Of a stretch of 64,000 bases of DNA, positions 23,240 through 33,663 are shown piece by piece. Source of the DNA: Zeus faber (taxonomy: Eukaryota; Chordata; Actinopteri; Zeiformes; Zeidae); contig OY482863.1 of assembly GCA_960531495.1 (NCBI GenBank), positions 5,533,689-5,597,688 of the forward strand. Direction: 5' to 3'. A model generated the notes under the pieces. The model ran no database searches. It was given only the letters and a program-made list of their open reading frames with translations, and was not told the DNA's origin. The translations under genes and the position numbers were made by a program. How positions within the stretch are numbered: the stretch's first letter is position 1; each line of letters begins with the position of its first letter.

Positions 23240-25700
23240 GAAACAGTGTGTGGTGGTAAAGAGGGGTGTTTGAGTGCATGAAGGTTTCTTGTCACAATGG
23301 CTGGGGTTTTTATCTGCAGCAGTAACACCCGCTTGTGGTAGTCTAGTCGATATACAATGAAATTGAATATTGCGGTATTTGCCACCATATGCAATACTTC
23401 CACAGTATAGAAATACCCACAGGGCGCATGGACAAAGCTCGCTTGCACGCAAAATTGGATGTATGTGAACATATGCCTACAGCAGCAAGCTGTAGGCAAA
23501 CTTTTCCCCCCACTAGTAGCACCGGCACTACTACTACTGTAATTTAAAATACAAAATTTTGTATCACCACTGAAATTTACACGCAATGCAACACATTCAT
23601 ATTTTTTCCACTTTTTCTATATCTGTATTATTGATAAGTGCTTTATTACAGAAATAACAATGTGCTGATTTTTTTTTAAGTAACAAAGTGAGGGAGTACT
23701 TTAAAAGAAAAACAATCATTAGATTAAATAGTGCGAGTACATTTGTTAATTTATAGACATAAATTAATCAATGAACAAATGTAAACATAAGGTATGTGGT
23801 CAGTACATAACTGTCATTAACAACCACAACCAAACAAGTAAACAAGTAACAAATGCCTCTACTTCCCCTCCCTTTAGTGCACATCTCTCTGAGAGCTACG
23901 GGGGCAGGGCACCTCTGAAGGCCAACCCTTGCAGTTGGGCCTTTTAGCTCTTTTACCCTGACTGAACCACACCTGTACAGCTTCCTTGGCATTAAACTCC
24001 ACCAAGCTAGTTCCCTCAAGACTTATTAAGACTAATCAGGTCCTCCACTGTGTCCACATGCAGGGAAACTCTGACATCACATTTAGTCCCCTTCTGTGCT
24101 GAGAATCCCCTTACACACACACACAGCCGAGGACGCAGGGAGGTTGAGCATAATGTTGACAAGATGTAGGACGTTTTACAAAAAAGTATATAAAATTCAT
24201 TAATTTATGAACTAAACCCATTTGTCCTTAATTACTTTTCACATGTTCCAAGTTAACAAATAACTGACAGTTTGAATGACCCAGAGATTATCGGTAGTGA
24301 AAACTTTTACGACCATCCTCTTATCGGATTGGCTAAGAGACCATAACAGGACATTGACAATCACAGCTGCTGTTTGGCTGGAGTCGCACCGGAGAGGAAA
24401 GTGGCGGCGCATCACACAAGGGAGCTCAAGCGGCGCACTCCAAGCGATAATGTTAGTGAGGGTGTGTGGCAATTTCGGAGAACCCCCGGAGGGCGGATCG
24501 GACACGGCACCAAAAATCTGTGCTGCGATTCAGTCCGGTCGATACCGAACCGTATAAGAACGGGTGCCATAGTGGTAGAGGGTTTCGGTACCCAACTTTC
24601 AGTACCCAGCATGATCATGTTTTCATTCAGAATGTGCACGGAGAGGATGGGCTATTTACAGACTGTGTGTTTGTGTGAGCGAGTGAGTCCCAAGGATGGG
24701 CTGAGTGCTGTGTGCAGCTCTACAATTAAATAAGATTTTACCGGTTTTAAAAGCGTAAAAAAATAAAATAAAATATGTGGCAGTTAATGATGATATTCCG
24801 CCACAAATAAATCAATTATGGGAAAACCTGCGAGAGCCTCAGCTCTACAACACACACACCAATTATCGCTCCCTCCAAAATTTTCACATAAATACGATGA
24901 TTCAAAAAAAAGAAAAAAGAAACGGCCTGCATATTTGCAAGTAGTGCTGGTGCTCCTGGTTATAACATTAAGTCGCACTGTGTGCAAAAATGGTCACAAA
25001 ATGGGACTAAATGGTCACGTCGGGAGCCCTGCAATAGATGATTTGGATGTGGTGGTGGGGATGGTGCGGTGATTAAGTTGTGGCTCCAGGTCCATTACTG
25101 GCATTACTAAAATGATGTTATAAATAAATGTTTTTTTAAATAATTGTTATACAGAACTGCCATGTCTCACACCTTCACCGTAAGACCTATATGAACCAGT
25201 TCACATACTACACCTCGTATTTCTCACACAGGGAATCCCAAAATAAGTAAAAATTATTTCGTTTTTTAAATCTACGTATATATTTTTCCTCCTTGTGCTT
25301 GCTTGGTGCCCGTCACTGCACGTGTTTTTTTCAACCCCAGAGAGAGGCTAGAAGTCTAGATAGATTTGGAGGGCATCCAAGAGTGATGGCAGTGAAATGG
25401 AGATTTACAAATGCAAGAGATGTCAAGACAGTATCTTGGGCAGGGCACGGTCTCATAAATTGCTATGGCAAGCTATCCAACTACCTTTTCTAACATGCAA
25501 ACTCATGCACAGCTCTCACTGTCCTAGTATGCCTAATGCGTATCCCATCACCCGATTTCTTGCATATTGGTGATCGATCAAATTGGCTGTGTGAATATAG
25601 TGCTGTGGGGATCTTCTGGTACAGGTAGCATGGTACAGTCGTGCTAAATGTCTTTACCTCCCAACCCAGTGAGTATAAAGCTGTTTTATGTCAGGGAACA
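23240..25700. other. unassigned non-coding DNA
   Basis: No gene was recognised. Around 24540-24610 GTACCCAACTTTCAGTACCC-type words suggest another decayed DNA transposon end. Open frames of up to 128 codons (for example 23200-23586 minus) carry no domain. Confidence 0.35.
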
Positions 25701-25704
25701 TCAT

Positions 25705-26488
25705 TTTGATAGGCATTCAGTCAGACCCTATTTCGTTAGGGTGGTCCTCTGGGACAAAAAACTGGGACAAACTTTACTGTAAAGATATACCTAAGTCCAA
25801 ATGCAATACCTGTCTATGATACTTCTACAGCCACAACAGTGAAACTAAGCTCGAATCGGTCATTATTGTAGATCCCCCTAATGGAATTAACGACTTGTAA
25901 ATAATAATGGTGAAATTGCACTACAGATCATTTCGCTTTCGGGACCCTGGAACCTCCCGCCGTATACCACCTGAGCCACTGTCCTAAAAATGTGAAAGGC
26001 TGCTCCTCCAGCAGAGGCTGTGCACGGTGTCCACACAAAGGAACGCCACACAAAGAAACGTTTGGCACGCAAAAATCAACACGGAACGCGGTTTTCGTCG
26101 TGTAGGAGTAAACACCAAGTACAACAAAACATGCTCGCCTTTCACAGCCGAGTGCTAGCTGGACCGAAACAAAGACAACAACGCACATCACAGAATTCTA
26201 TAAAAAATTAATGCATTGAAATATTACAGCATTCTCGTGGTCGCTTATGTATCGACACGGCATCGGAGGAGGAGACATGTTGGGGTGGGTAACAATTAGG
26301 CACAAGTGATCAGATGATGGCAAGTGAAAACACCACCTCTTCCTCGGTGTGTGTGCACACATCCCTGGTGCCCACCACACGACTGGGAAGGGGTCTACAA
26401 TAAATACAACTCGCCGCAAAGTTTGAACCGCGAATCTTCGTCGAAGGCGAAGACTAACGTGTTTTTGGTTTAGACGCGTCGCTTTTGG
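25705..26488. repeat. duplicated block, copy 1
   Basis: This block matches 28927-29708 in the same orientation at a fixed offset of 3220 bp over the core. The core, about 25815-26450, shows roughly 98-99% identity by eye (for example A/C at 25885 and T/G at 25963). The left shoulder (25705-25810) and the last ~40 bp are clearly more diverged. It contains short frames conserved in both copies: 63 codons plus (26020-26211) and 87 codons minus (25928-26191). Neither has a recognised domain. There are no LTR-type ends, so I read this as a local duplication around the CpG-rich island. Confidence 0.8.
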
Positions 26489-27591
26489 GGATGTGCTAAC
26501 TTGCTAGCCACGCTGCATGACAGGTTAGCTAGCTGGACCGAGGCGAGTGCCAAAACAACTGCCCAGTGGCCGTCGTCCGGTTCAAGCACATCGGTTAAAG
26601 ACGCAAACACCGGGGGGGGGGGGGGGGGGGGTGGCTTGACAGTGCACAGGTGCACAGATAACGGTCGCGCGAACCAGATCCGGAGATGAACGTCCAGCCC
26701 CGGGGCGACACAAAGCAACTAGTGACCTGCCTCGGGTTAGCAGGGGGCAGCGGCTTCACAACACTGCAAAGTGAATCAATAACCAAAGCAAACAGCGCCT
26801 GGGAGGGGTGCCGGCAACTTCGCATTCGGCCGTGATCATTCGGACGGACCACCCCCGATGACAAGATAAACACATACGACAACGTGTGCTGTATGTTGTA
26901 ATAACTTATCCGTGCCCGCATTGTTGTACACACGGATGATCAATCGGGTACAGAACACACCATCTACATTTACACACAGTCGACACCAGCAACCGCATTA
27001 CCGCTCGGCCCGTGCCAGAGACTTTTTGTTTCATCCCGTGCGACGAGCACATTTGTTTGTTCTGCGTGTTTTCCTTTCGGACTGTTTGCAGGGTGCTGTT
27101 CATGTGCCGCTGTCGGAACTACACAGCAACTCGCCAGCCCTCCGCCGAGACTATTACACCGTCTGTGAAAACGCGCTTGCTCGAATAAACAGAAGCCAGA
27201 GTGAGAACGAAAGAAAGAAAGAAGAACAAACGAAGACACGGCCGGAGTGACCAGGAGCTCCGACTCCAGGCTGGGGCTGTCTGGCCTGTGGAACCACGTG
27301 TGGGCTTTCACTTCCATCCCCCCGCCCCGTCTCTTTTTGGGGAAGGGTCCCCCCTCGACGACGAGAAGGATTCCTCGGGCCAGCCAGCCAGCGCGGCTGG
27401 GCACCGACCTGCGCCATCTTTGAGGAGACTCGGCTCCTTCGGGCGGACGGTTACCGAACAAAGAGCTCCGCCGCCTCAACTTCGCACCCGGAGAGAAAAA
27501 GAATAAAACAAGAAGAAGAGGAAGAGGAAGACGACGGAGGAGGAGGAACTACACACGGGCGGTGACCGGGGGGGGGGGGGGGTCCTCTTAC
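26489..27591 (-). promoter_or_regulatory. CpG-rich island, downstream part (start of putative intron 1)
   Basis: GC- and CpG-rich, non-repetitive sequence in contrast to the AT-rich surroundings. It begins just after copy 1 of the duplicated block and continues into the signal-peptide exon. Long open frames here (169 codons minus, 26970-27479; 112 codons plus) are expected from high GC and show no domain. It contains G runs at 26612-26631 and 27568-27582. It is most simply the part of a promoter CpG island that extends into intron 1. Confidence 0.5.
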
Positions 27592-27661
27592 CGTTGTTTT
27601 CTCGTATCCTGGTCCCGAACAAGAGCGCGAGCAGTAGGACACAGCGGTACATCGCATCCAT
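27592..27661 (-). CDS. putative first coding exon: signal peptide, phase-1 donor
   Basis: On the minus strand an ATG at 27661 opens 23 codons (MDAMYRCVLLLALLFGT...) plus one base and runs into AACG|GTAAGAG, a good 5' splice site with GT at 27591-27590. The start context GCCGCGATGG has G at -3 and +4. Residues 1-6 form a short n-region, residues 7-16 (CVLLLALLFG) a hydrophobic core, and then a polar R/E/N stretch follows. That is a classic secretory signal peptide, and phase-1 ends are usual for signal-peptide exons of receptors and secreted proteins. It sits inside a CpG-rich island with CCAAT and GC boxes upstream. The protein cannot be named from this exon. No second exon was recognised, so the rest would lie below position 1 or in sequence I could not identify. 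Confidence 0.55.
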
Positions 27662-27711
27662 CGCGGCTGGAGGCTGGATCCGGACTAACGAGCTGAGCTC
27701 TGCTCGCTCCC

Positions 27712-27767
27712 TGTCTCTCTTCTCTCCCTCCCCCCTGTCTCTCTCTCCCTCCCCCCTCTGTCTCTCC

Positions 27768-27798
<31 letters not shown>

Positions 27799-27932
27799 CC
27801 CCCCTGTCTCTCTCTCCCTCCCCCCTCTGTCTCTCTCCCCCTCTCTCTCCCTCCCCCCTGTCTCTCTCTCCCTCCCCCCTGTCTCTCTCTCCCTCCCCCC
27901 TCTCTCTCTCTCCCTCCCCCCTCTGTCTCTCC

Positions 27933-27990
<58 letters not shown>

Positions 27991-28012
27991 CCCCCTCTAT
28001 CTCTCCCCCCCC

Positions 28013-28049
<37 letters not shown>

Positions 28050-28296
28050 CCCCCTCTCCCTACCCCCTCTCTCTCTCTCCCCCATCTCTCTCTCCCTCCC
28101 CCCTCTATCCCCCCCCCTCTCGCTCTCTCCCCCCCCTCTCTCTCTCCCCCCTGTCTCTCTCTACCTCCCCCCTCTATCTCTCCCCCTCTCTCTCTCTCTC
28201 TCTCTCTCTCTCCCCCTCTCCCTACCCCCTCTCTCTCTCTCCCCCCTGTCTCTCTCTACCTCCCCCCTCTATCTCCCCCCTCTCTCCCTCCCCCTC
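27712..28296. repeat. long C/T (polypyrimidine) tract
   Basis: Nearly 600 bp of CTCTCT, CCCCCC and TCCCTCCC arrays on plus, with rare G and A. A roughly 60-bp unit with CTGTCTCTCTCTCCCTCCCC recurs several times, so part of it is a degenerate tandem array. Open frames across it are compositional artefacts. It lies in the 5' region of the minus-strand exon, where it would read as a GA tract in the 5' UTR or promoter. Confidence 0.9.
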
Positions 28297-28299
28297 GAC

Positions 28300-28460
28300 A
28301 CAGCTCCTCCCCTCCCTGGTCTGCCAGCGGGGAAGGCGAGGGAGCGACGCGATTGGCCGAGAGAGCTCACGACCACGCCCCGCCAAGTGCGTGGCCACGC
28401 CCCCCCCCCCCCGCCGCCGCAGCCGTCGCTCGTTTCGTTCGTTCGGCCGCCTTGTGCTGC
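28300..28460 (-). promoter_or_regulatory. GC-box/CCAAT promoter-like segment
   Basis: It contains an inverted CCAAT box (ATTGG at 28352-28356) and Sp1/KLF-type CCACGCCC words at 28373-28380 and 28393-28400, in CpG-rich sequence. With the signal-peptide exon about 700 bp away on the minus strand, it is a plausible CpG-type promoter. No TATA box is visible and the transcription start cannot be placed. Confidence 0.45.
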
Positions 28461-28541
28461 ATTCCAACGACCTCGGAAAACTCCGACCTACAACTTCGGA
28501 AAGTGTCAAAGAACGACTAATATTAAGGGTTAAGGAGGGTT

Positions 28542-28542
28542 T

Positions 28543-28583
<41 letters not shown>
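28542..28583. repeat. (TTG)n microsatellite
   Basis: About 13 uninterrupted TTG units followed by TTAAAATCACC. Confidence 0.95.
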
Positions 28584-28926
28584 AAAATCACCCCGGTGAT
28601 TCCGATAATAATAATAAAGACAAATAAAAATGTAAAAAAATGAGAATAAATAAAAAATAAAACAGAGACCCCATGTCACGGCAACTTGGCGGCTCGCGCC
28701 GTCGACGGTGGATGAGCCCTGTTCGTGGGGATTTGTTGAAAACACGCATAACTCAGATCTAAACTTGTCGGTCGTCTTTTTTTTTTAATGCCATGTCAAC
28801 ATGCGTGTTGCCTGCGGCGTCTACAAAATTCCCCCCGAAACCGAAGCGCTGTAATTGAACACTTTTTGCTCGGAGGGGCGAACGACCGATTTCCGAGTTT
28901 GGAGGGAAATGCAGCATCGGAGCTCA

Positions 28927-29708
28927 GTGACCTCGTTTTGATGCGCGTTCAGTCAGAGCCCGTTTCGTTAGGGTTGTCCCTGCGTCCCAAACGTCATTGT
29001 AGAGTTATTCTTTAGTCCAGTTGTAACACCTGTCAATGATACTTCTACAGCCACAACAGTGAAACTAAGCTCGAATCGGTCATTATTGTAGATCCCCCTA
29101 ATGGCATTAACGACTTGTAAATAATAATGGTGAAATTGCACTACAGATCATTTCGCTTTCGGGACCCTGGAACCTCCCGCCGGATACCACCTGAGCCACT
29201 GTCCTAAAAATGTGAAAGGCTGCTCCTCCAGCAGAGGCTGTGCACGGTGTCCACACAAAGGAACGCCACACAAAGAAACGTTTGGCACGCAAAAATCAAC
29301 ACGGAACGCGGTTTTCGTCGTGTAGGAGTAAACACCAAGTACAACAAAACATGCTCGCCTTTCACAGCCGAGTGCTAGCTGGACCGAAACAAAGACAACA
29401 ACGCACATCACAGAATTCTATAAAAAATTAATGCATTGAAATATTACAGCATTCTCGTGGTCGCTTATGTGTCGACACGGTATCGGAGGAGGAGACATGT
29501 TGGGGTGGGTAACAATTAGGCACAAGTGATCAGATGATGGCAAGTGAAAACACCACCTCTTCCTCGGTGTGTGTGCACACATCCCTGGTGCCCACCACAC
29601 GACTGGGAAGGGGTCTACAATAAATACAACTCGCCAAAAAGTTTGAACCGCGAATCTTCGTCGAAGGCGAAGATTAACATGTTTTTTGTTTAGACGCGTT
29701 GCTTTTGG
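28927..29708. repeat. duplicated block, copy 2
   Basis: Second copy of the block at 25705-26488, in direct orientation and upstream of the putative promoter. It carries the same conserved frames (29240-29431 plus, 29148-29411 minus). The edges diverge and the core is nearly identical. Between copies 1 and 2 lies about 2.4 kb that includes the signal-peptide exon and C/T tract. Confidence 0.8.
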
Positions 29709-29738
29709 TTTGTTGGAACAAAAGGTGATTTATTTCGT

Positions 29739-29739
29739 T

Positions 29740-29819
<80 letters not shown>

Positions 29820-29833
29820 TGTGTGTGTGTGTG
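29739..29833. repeat. (GT)n microsatellite
   Basis: About 47 GT units with one TA interruption near 29813. Confidence 0.95.
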
Positions 29834-30179
29834 AATTATGGGTCTGATTTTCTCAAACAGATCTCCTGGAATTCCAACTATTTTGTATTGCTTTCTAAAA
29901 AAAAATATCAGAGTTTAAAGCCTTAGGGGTTAGGGTTAAGCAAATTCAACAGGGACAGGGACTTTATGTACTCAAGTATCCAAAGTAAATGTAAAAGCTG
30001 TGGAGATAAAAAAGCCCGACTTTTTTTGTTTTGATATGAGCTTTTTTCTTTTGCTCTGATTTCATTCTGGTTTGCCAATATCTCCATATTTTTCGGTCAG
30101 CATAAGAGGCACTTCATTCGATAAGACGCATCTTTCACTGATAAAAGAGACATAAGAGAAACATCTGTTGTAGATATTG

Positions 30180-30340
30180 TGCAGGTGCAGGTGGGGCAGC
30201 ATTATTGCTGGAGGAGGCCGTTGCTGTGTGGTCGTCGCTCTCCAACACGTCGCTCTAGTTGTGGCTCTCTGGGACATGCCTGTGCTTGTTCAGGAGCAAT
30301 ACCGCAAAAATGAACCTTAACACGGACCGGGTTACCAGGG
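30180..30340. repeat. dispersed repeat, copy 1 (partner at 41508-42000)
   Basis: GGTGGGGCAGCATTATTGCTGG, GCCGTTGCTGTGTGGT, then CTCTAGTTGTGGCTCTCTGG and GACATGCCTG...CTTGTTCAG recur at 41515-41556 and 41896-42000. In the second copy a 338-bp segment lies between GTGGT words. The element class is unknown. Confidence 0.6.
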
Positions 30341-30751
30341 GGTATTCCTTAATGGTCGGTAGGATTAGGCGGCGATAACCCACAATAGCGTCACTTCTGA
30401 AGCGGAAACTGGTGGTCGGAAGGCTATGTTACGCCTGGTTTATAGTCACAACAGCCATAGTGTCATTTAGTACGCGCACCATAAATTACGTCATAACAGT
30501 GCTCCCGATAGCGAAGCATGGTGACTTTGCGCGAGGGTGCACATCCCAAATTTTTGGAACTCCATGCTATGCATTTCAGGTAGTTCAGGATAGAAGGAAG
30601 GTTGTGTGAAGAGTTCCGCAGGTACAATCCTATTTTGATTTTACTGCTCTTTCCGAGTTATTCAGATCCTTCCCTCGGGACTTCTTTCTAATGTTTACAA
30701 CAGTTCTTTCAGTTTCCTCCGTTGGCACCTAGATGGCAATGCGCAACTATA

Positions 30752-30865
30752 CACTGATCAGCCACAACATTAAAACCACAACAGCTTTGACCCGTGGAGA
30801 CATGGACTCCACCAGACTCTGAAAGTGTCCTGTGGTATTTGACACCAAGACATTAGAAGCAGATC
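30752..30865 (-). mobile_element. Tc1-like element remnant, left part
   Basis: CACTGATCAGCCACAACATT follows a TA at 30750-30751 and matches the terminal style of a widespread fish Tc1-like family. The body continues with GACCCGTGGAGACATGGACT and ACACCAAGACATTAGAAGCA. The match breaks where the hAT element inserts and resumes at 33664. By orientation this is the end beyond the transposase C-terminus. Only the outermost ~140 bp survive. Confidence 0.6.
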
Positions 30866-30873
30866 CTTTAAGT
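30866..30873. repeat. hAT target-site duplication, left (CTTTAAGT)
   Basis: Identical to 33656-33663. The sequence is also native to the interrupted Tc1-like repeat (GATCCTTTAAGTCCTG), which confirms the insertion point. Confidence 0.9.
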
Positions 30874-31257
30874 CAGTGGTTCTTAAGCTGGGTTCGATCG
30901 AACCCCAGGGGTTCGTTGAGTCACTCTCAGGGGTTCAGCAGGGATCAAGACACACACAGTATAGCCCGGTTCACGCTAGCAATGCCAGGCCAGTTTTTTC
31001 AGCCGTCAAAAAATTGGCTGCCGACAATTTGGCAACAAACAATTTTTCTTTGCCGTGTTAGATTACAAATATTTAGTTGCTTAGTAAAAATGTGTTACAA
31101 CACAAAATAAATTCAGCCCACTCGTATTTTTCGTGACGTCACACTCCGCTTGGCCATCATTTGCTGCAGCTGATCACGCCACATTGCTGGGCTTTGATAT
31201 CTGTTGCTGCAGGAAACTTGGTGCACTCAGTAGTCAACTTACTAACTCATACTAACT

Positions 31258-33426
31258 ATGTTGAGCAAAAAAAGAAGGTGGTTGGACAAATACGTATACA
31301 ATATGGATTCACGTGTATAAAGGAATGTGATGGGAGTCAGCGTCCTCAATGCATGATTTGCAATGCCAAGTTGAGTTCTAGTCTAGCACCGGCAAAACTA
31401 AAGGAACCCTTCCTCAAGCTGCATGGAGATGGGAAATACAATAACACAACGCTCGCTGAATTGAAGGTGAAGAGAGCCAAATTCGATGAAAAGGCTACTC
31501 TGCCTTGTAGTTTCTTTGTTGTCGATGATGTGTTGATGAAGAAGGACTCTCCACTGACACTGACTTGATTATAATATTAGGTTTATTACAAGTAAGAACA
31601 GCATCAAACCAGACTTGCCATGGACTGTCTGGGAGAGAACAGACGGCAAATGTGTTCCCTCCCGAATGGAACTAGGGAGTGTCTTCTTTGCTTGTCCAGA
31701 GACAACGTCGCCCATCTTATTCCAATCTATGGGTCACAGTTCACATTCCACCTCCCTTATCACCGGGGCCCTTGGCAATGGGCTCTCTCGCTTGAGACCC
31801 CTGGGAACATCTGTAAGTAATTATATTATACAATGGGGGCTTTCTTGGGACGCCAAACATTCCCAGATACCTCAGCCTGTTCGCGGCTTTGTGCCCATCG
31901 ACAAACTGATCCTCACAGCATCGTACGAAGTTGCGTACCTGATCGCAAAGCAGGGCAAACCACACACCATTGGTGAAACACTCGTAAAACCAGCTGCGTT
32001 GAAGATGGTGAATATCATGCTGGGAAAATCTGCTGAAGATAAGTTATCCCAAATTCCTCTTTCAAATGACACTATTAGCTGCAGAATAGACGACATGAAC
32101 GATGACATCTTGGCTCCAGTAGTTGCAGATCTGATTTCAAGCGCAGCAAAATTCAGCCTCCAACTCGACGAGACCACCGACGTTTCCAATCTAAGCCAGC
32201 TTGTTGTATTCATGTGCTATATGAAAGACGACGTGATAAAGGACGATTTTTTTATTTTGTAAGCCTCTTACAACAACAACCAAAGCAGTCGATGTGAAGA
32301 ATCTCGTGGATGACTTCTTCAGAGACAACGATCTTTCATGGAATATGGTTTCTGCAGTTTGTTCGGACGGAGCTCCAGCCATGCTGAGACGACACTCTGG
32401 TTTTGGAGCGATGGTTAAAGACGATGCACCACACATCATTGTTACGCACTGTGTTCTGCACAGGCATGCGTTGGCAACAAGAACTTTGCCTCCAAAACTG
32501 GCAGAAGTAGTTGAATGTGTGAACTACGTACGAAATAGTGCTATGAAGCATCGCATCTTCAAAGAGCTGTGTAAGGAAATGGGCTCTGAATTCGAGGTAC
32601 TTCTGTACCATTCTAACGTTTGGTGGTTATCCCGGGAAAAGGTGCGGAATCATGTTTTTGCCATGCGTATGGAATTAGCCCTGATTTTGCGAGAGTACCA
32701 ACATTGTCACGCGGATTGCTTCAAAATTTCTGAGTTCATTCTCATTTTGGTGTACATGGCCGATATTTTCGATGCTCACAATCATCTCAATCGACAGATG
32801 CAGTGCGGTGGAGTCAACATCATCGAAGTGGAAGAAAACCTGAAGGTGTTTAAAAAAAAAAGCTACCTTTACGGAAACGACGAACAGAGAATGATAACTT
32901 ACCAAACCTTCCCCTGCTGGACGACTGTGTAAGTAAGATCGAAGACGTGTCTGGAATTGGAGAGATTTCTGTACCTGGGGAGCTGAAGCAAGCAATTGCC
33001 ATGCACTTCGATGAGCTCGCAAAGTCTCTCGACGGATACTTCCCCACCAGATAGTCATATCCAGCATGGGTGAGACAGCCGTCCACGTTTAGAGTGGGGT
33101 TTAGTGTCAATGATGAATACCTTGACGAGATCATTGAACTTCGGCAGAGCCAGCTTCAACAGCAACTCTTCAGAACAACAACGCTCTCAACGTTTTGGTG
33201 TCACTAAATTGTACCATACCCTCTTATTGGAAAGACAGCCCTTGAGATACTCACACCGTTTGTTACAACGTATCTTTGTGAGCAATCCTTTTCGAAGGTG
33301 GTAGAAAAGAAAACTAAGAAAAGGCACAGACTCTGTTGCGGAAATAATATGAGAGTGGCACTTTCCAAGGTGAAGCCGCGCATTTCTGAACTTGTATCTG
33401 AAAGGCAACAGCAAAAGTCACATTGA
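31258..33426 (+). pseudogene. hAT transposase relic (BED finger, DDE core, C-terminal dimerisation region)
   Basis: Transposase of the ZBED5/Charlie-like hAT group, broken by several frameshifts and an insertion. In order: a start-like ATG at 31258 soon out of frame; a BED-type finger (YGFTCIKECDGSQRP, then CMIC) in which the first zinc-binding His before FLKLHG is replaced by Pro; a 373-bp insertion after ATLP at 31505; then VRGFVPIDKLILTASYEVAY and LSNDTISCRIDDM with LQLDETTD, the first catalytic Asp region; a stop at 32262; then a frame through VCSDGAPAM and HIIVTHCVLHRHALA to 32932; then further shifted frames up to a C-terminal EQSFSK-like dimerisation motif near 33280 and a stop at 33424. 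Each segment is collinear with the family. It cannot encode an active enzyme. Confidence 0.85.
31506..31874. repeat. solo-LTR-like insertion inside hAT transposase (369 bp)
   Basis: The hAT coding sequence is interrupted cleanly after the codons for ATLP. The insert begins TGTAG and ends CCTCA (TG...CA) and is flanked by a 4-bp duplication GCCT (31502-31505 and 31875-31878). A TG...CA sequence of a few hundred bp with a 4-bp duplication fits a solo LTR of a Gypsy/ERV-type element. Removing it restores the hAT frame exactly (ATLP then VRGFVPID). The inverted ends are very short, no sequence family was recognised, and no second copy was found here. Confidence 0.55.
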
Positions 33427-33655
33427 TTTGCAGTAAATATTAATTGAGTTATGTTTTTGTGTGAAATTCATGTTTTGTTGGTTTTGATCTTTGAACACAG
33501 TGATTTTGTGTGCAACTGATGCATGGTTCATTTTGTGCACTAACAAAATATGTACCTATGTTTTGAAGAAATCATATTTTATTTTTCCAATTACGAAGGG
33601 TTCGGTTAATGCACTGATGAAGCTTCAGTACCTCCAATAAGGTTAAGAACTACTG

Positions 33656-33663
33656 CTTTAAGT
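33656..33663. repeat. hAT target-site duplication, right (CTTTAAGT)
   Basis: Identical 8-bp partner of 30866-30873, immediately followed by the continuation of the Tc1-like repeat. Confidence 0.9.

Larger units (their letters stand above)
30874..33655 (+). mobile_element. hAT element, complete ends, inactive (2782 bp)
   Basis: The left end is CAGTGGTTCTTAAGCTGG and the right end reads, on the opposite strand, CAGTAGTTCTTAACCTTATT, giving short imperfect terminal inverted repeats. A perfect 8-bp target duplication CTTTAAGT flanks the element (30866-30873 and 33656-33663). Both features are diagnostic of hAT. Inside is a transposase relic with a BED-type zinc-finger region, so this is a once-autonomous copy of the ZBED/Charlie-like branch. 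It inserted into a Tc1-like remnant whose sequence continues exactly across the duplication. Confidence 0.9.

Noticed and set aside
23200-23586. 128-codon minus frame
   Set aside because: No domain, and it lies in repeat-like debris with GATATAC-type words.
26020-26211. 63-codon plus frame and 87-codon minus frame conserved in both duplicated blocks
   Set aside because: Conservation is explained by the near-identity of the duplicated core as a whole. No domain, splice or start evidence favours either strand.
26970-27479. 169-codon minus frame in the CpG-rich island
   Set aside because: High GC lowers stop frequency. No domain, and it overlaps what is better read as intron 1 after the GTAAGA donor.
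27588-28085. 165-codon Arg/Glu/Gly frame on minus
   Set aside because: Antisense translation of the same C/T tract. Low-complexity artefact.
27594-28520. 308-codon open frame on plus across the C/T tract
   Set aside because: It translates to Ser/Leu/Pro repeats dictated by CTCTCC composition and has no domain. Its frame persists only because C/T sequence lacks stops.
25705-29708. The two direct blocks as LTRs of one retrotransposon
   Set aside because: No TG...CA ends, primer-binding site, polypurine tract, gag or pol between them, and the interval is promoter-like CpG sequence.
31506-31878. An intron in the hAT transposase
   Set aside because: No GT...AG pair keeps the reading frame at the exact break. 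The flanking GCCT duplication and TG...CA ends fit an insertion better.
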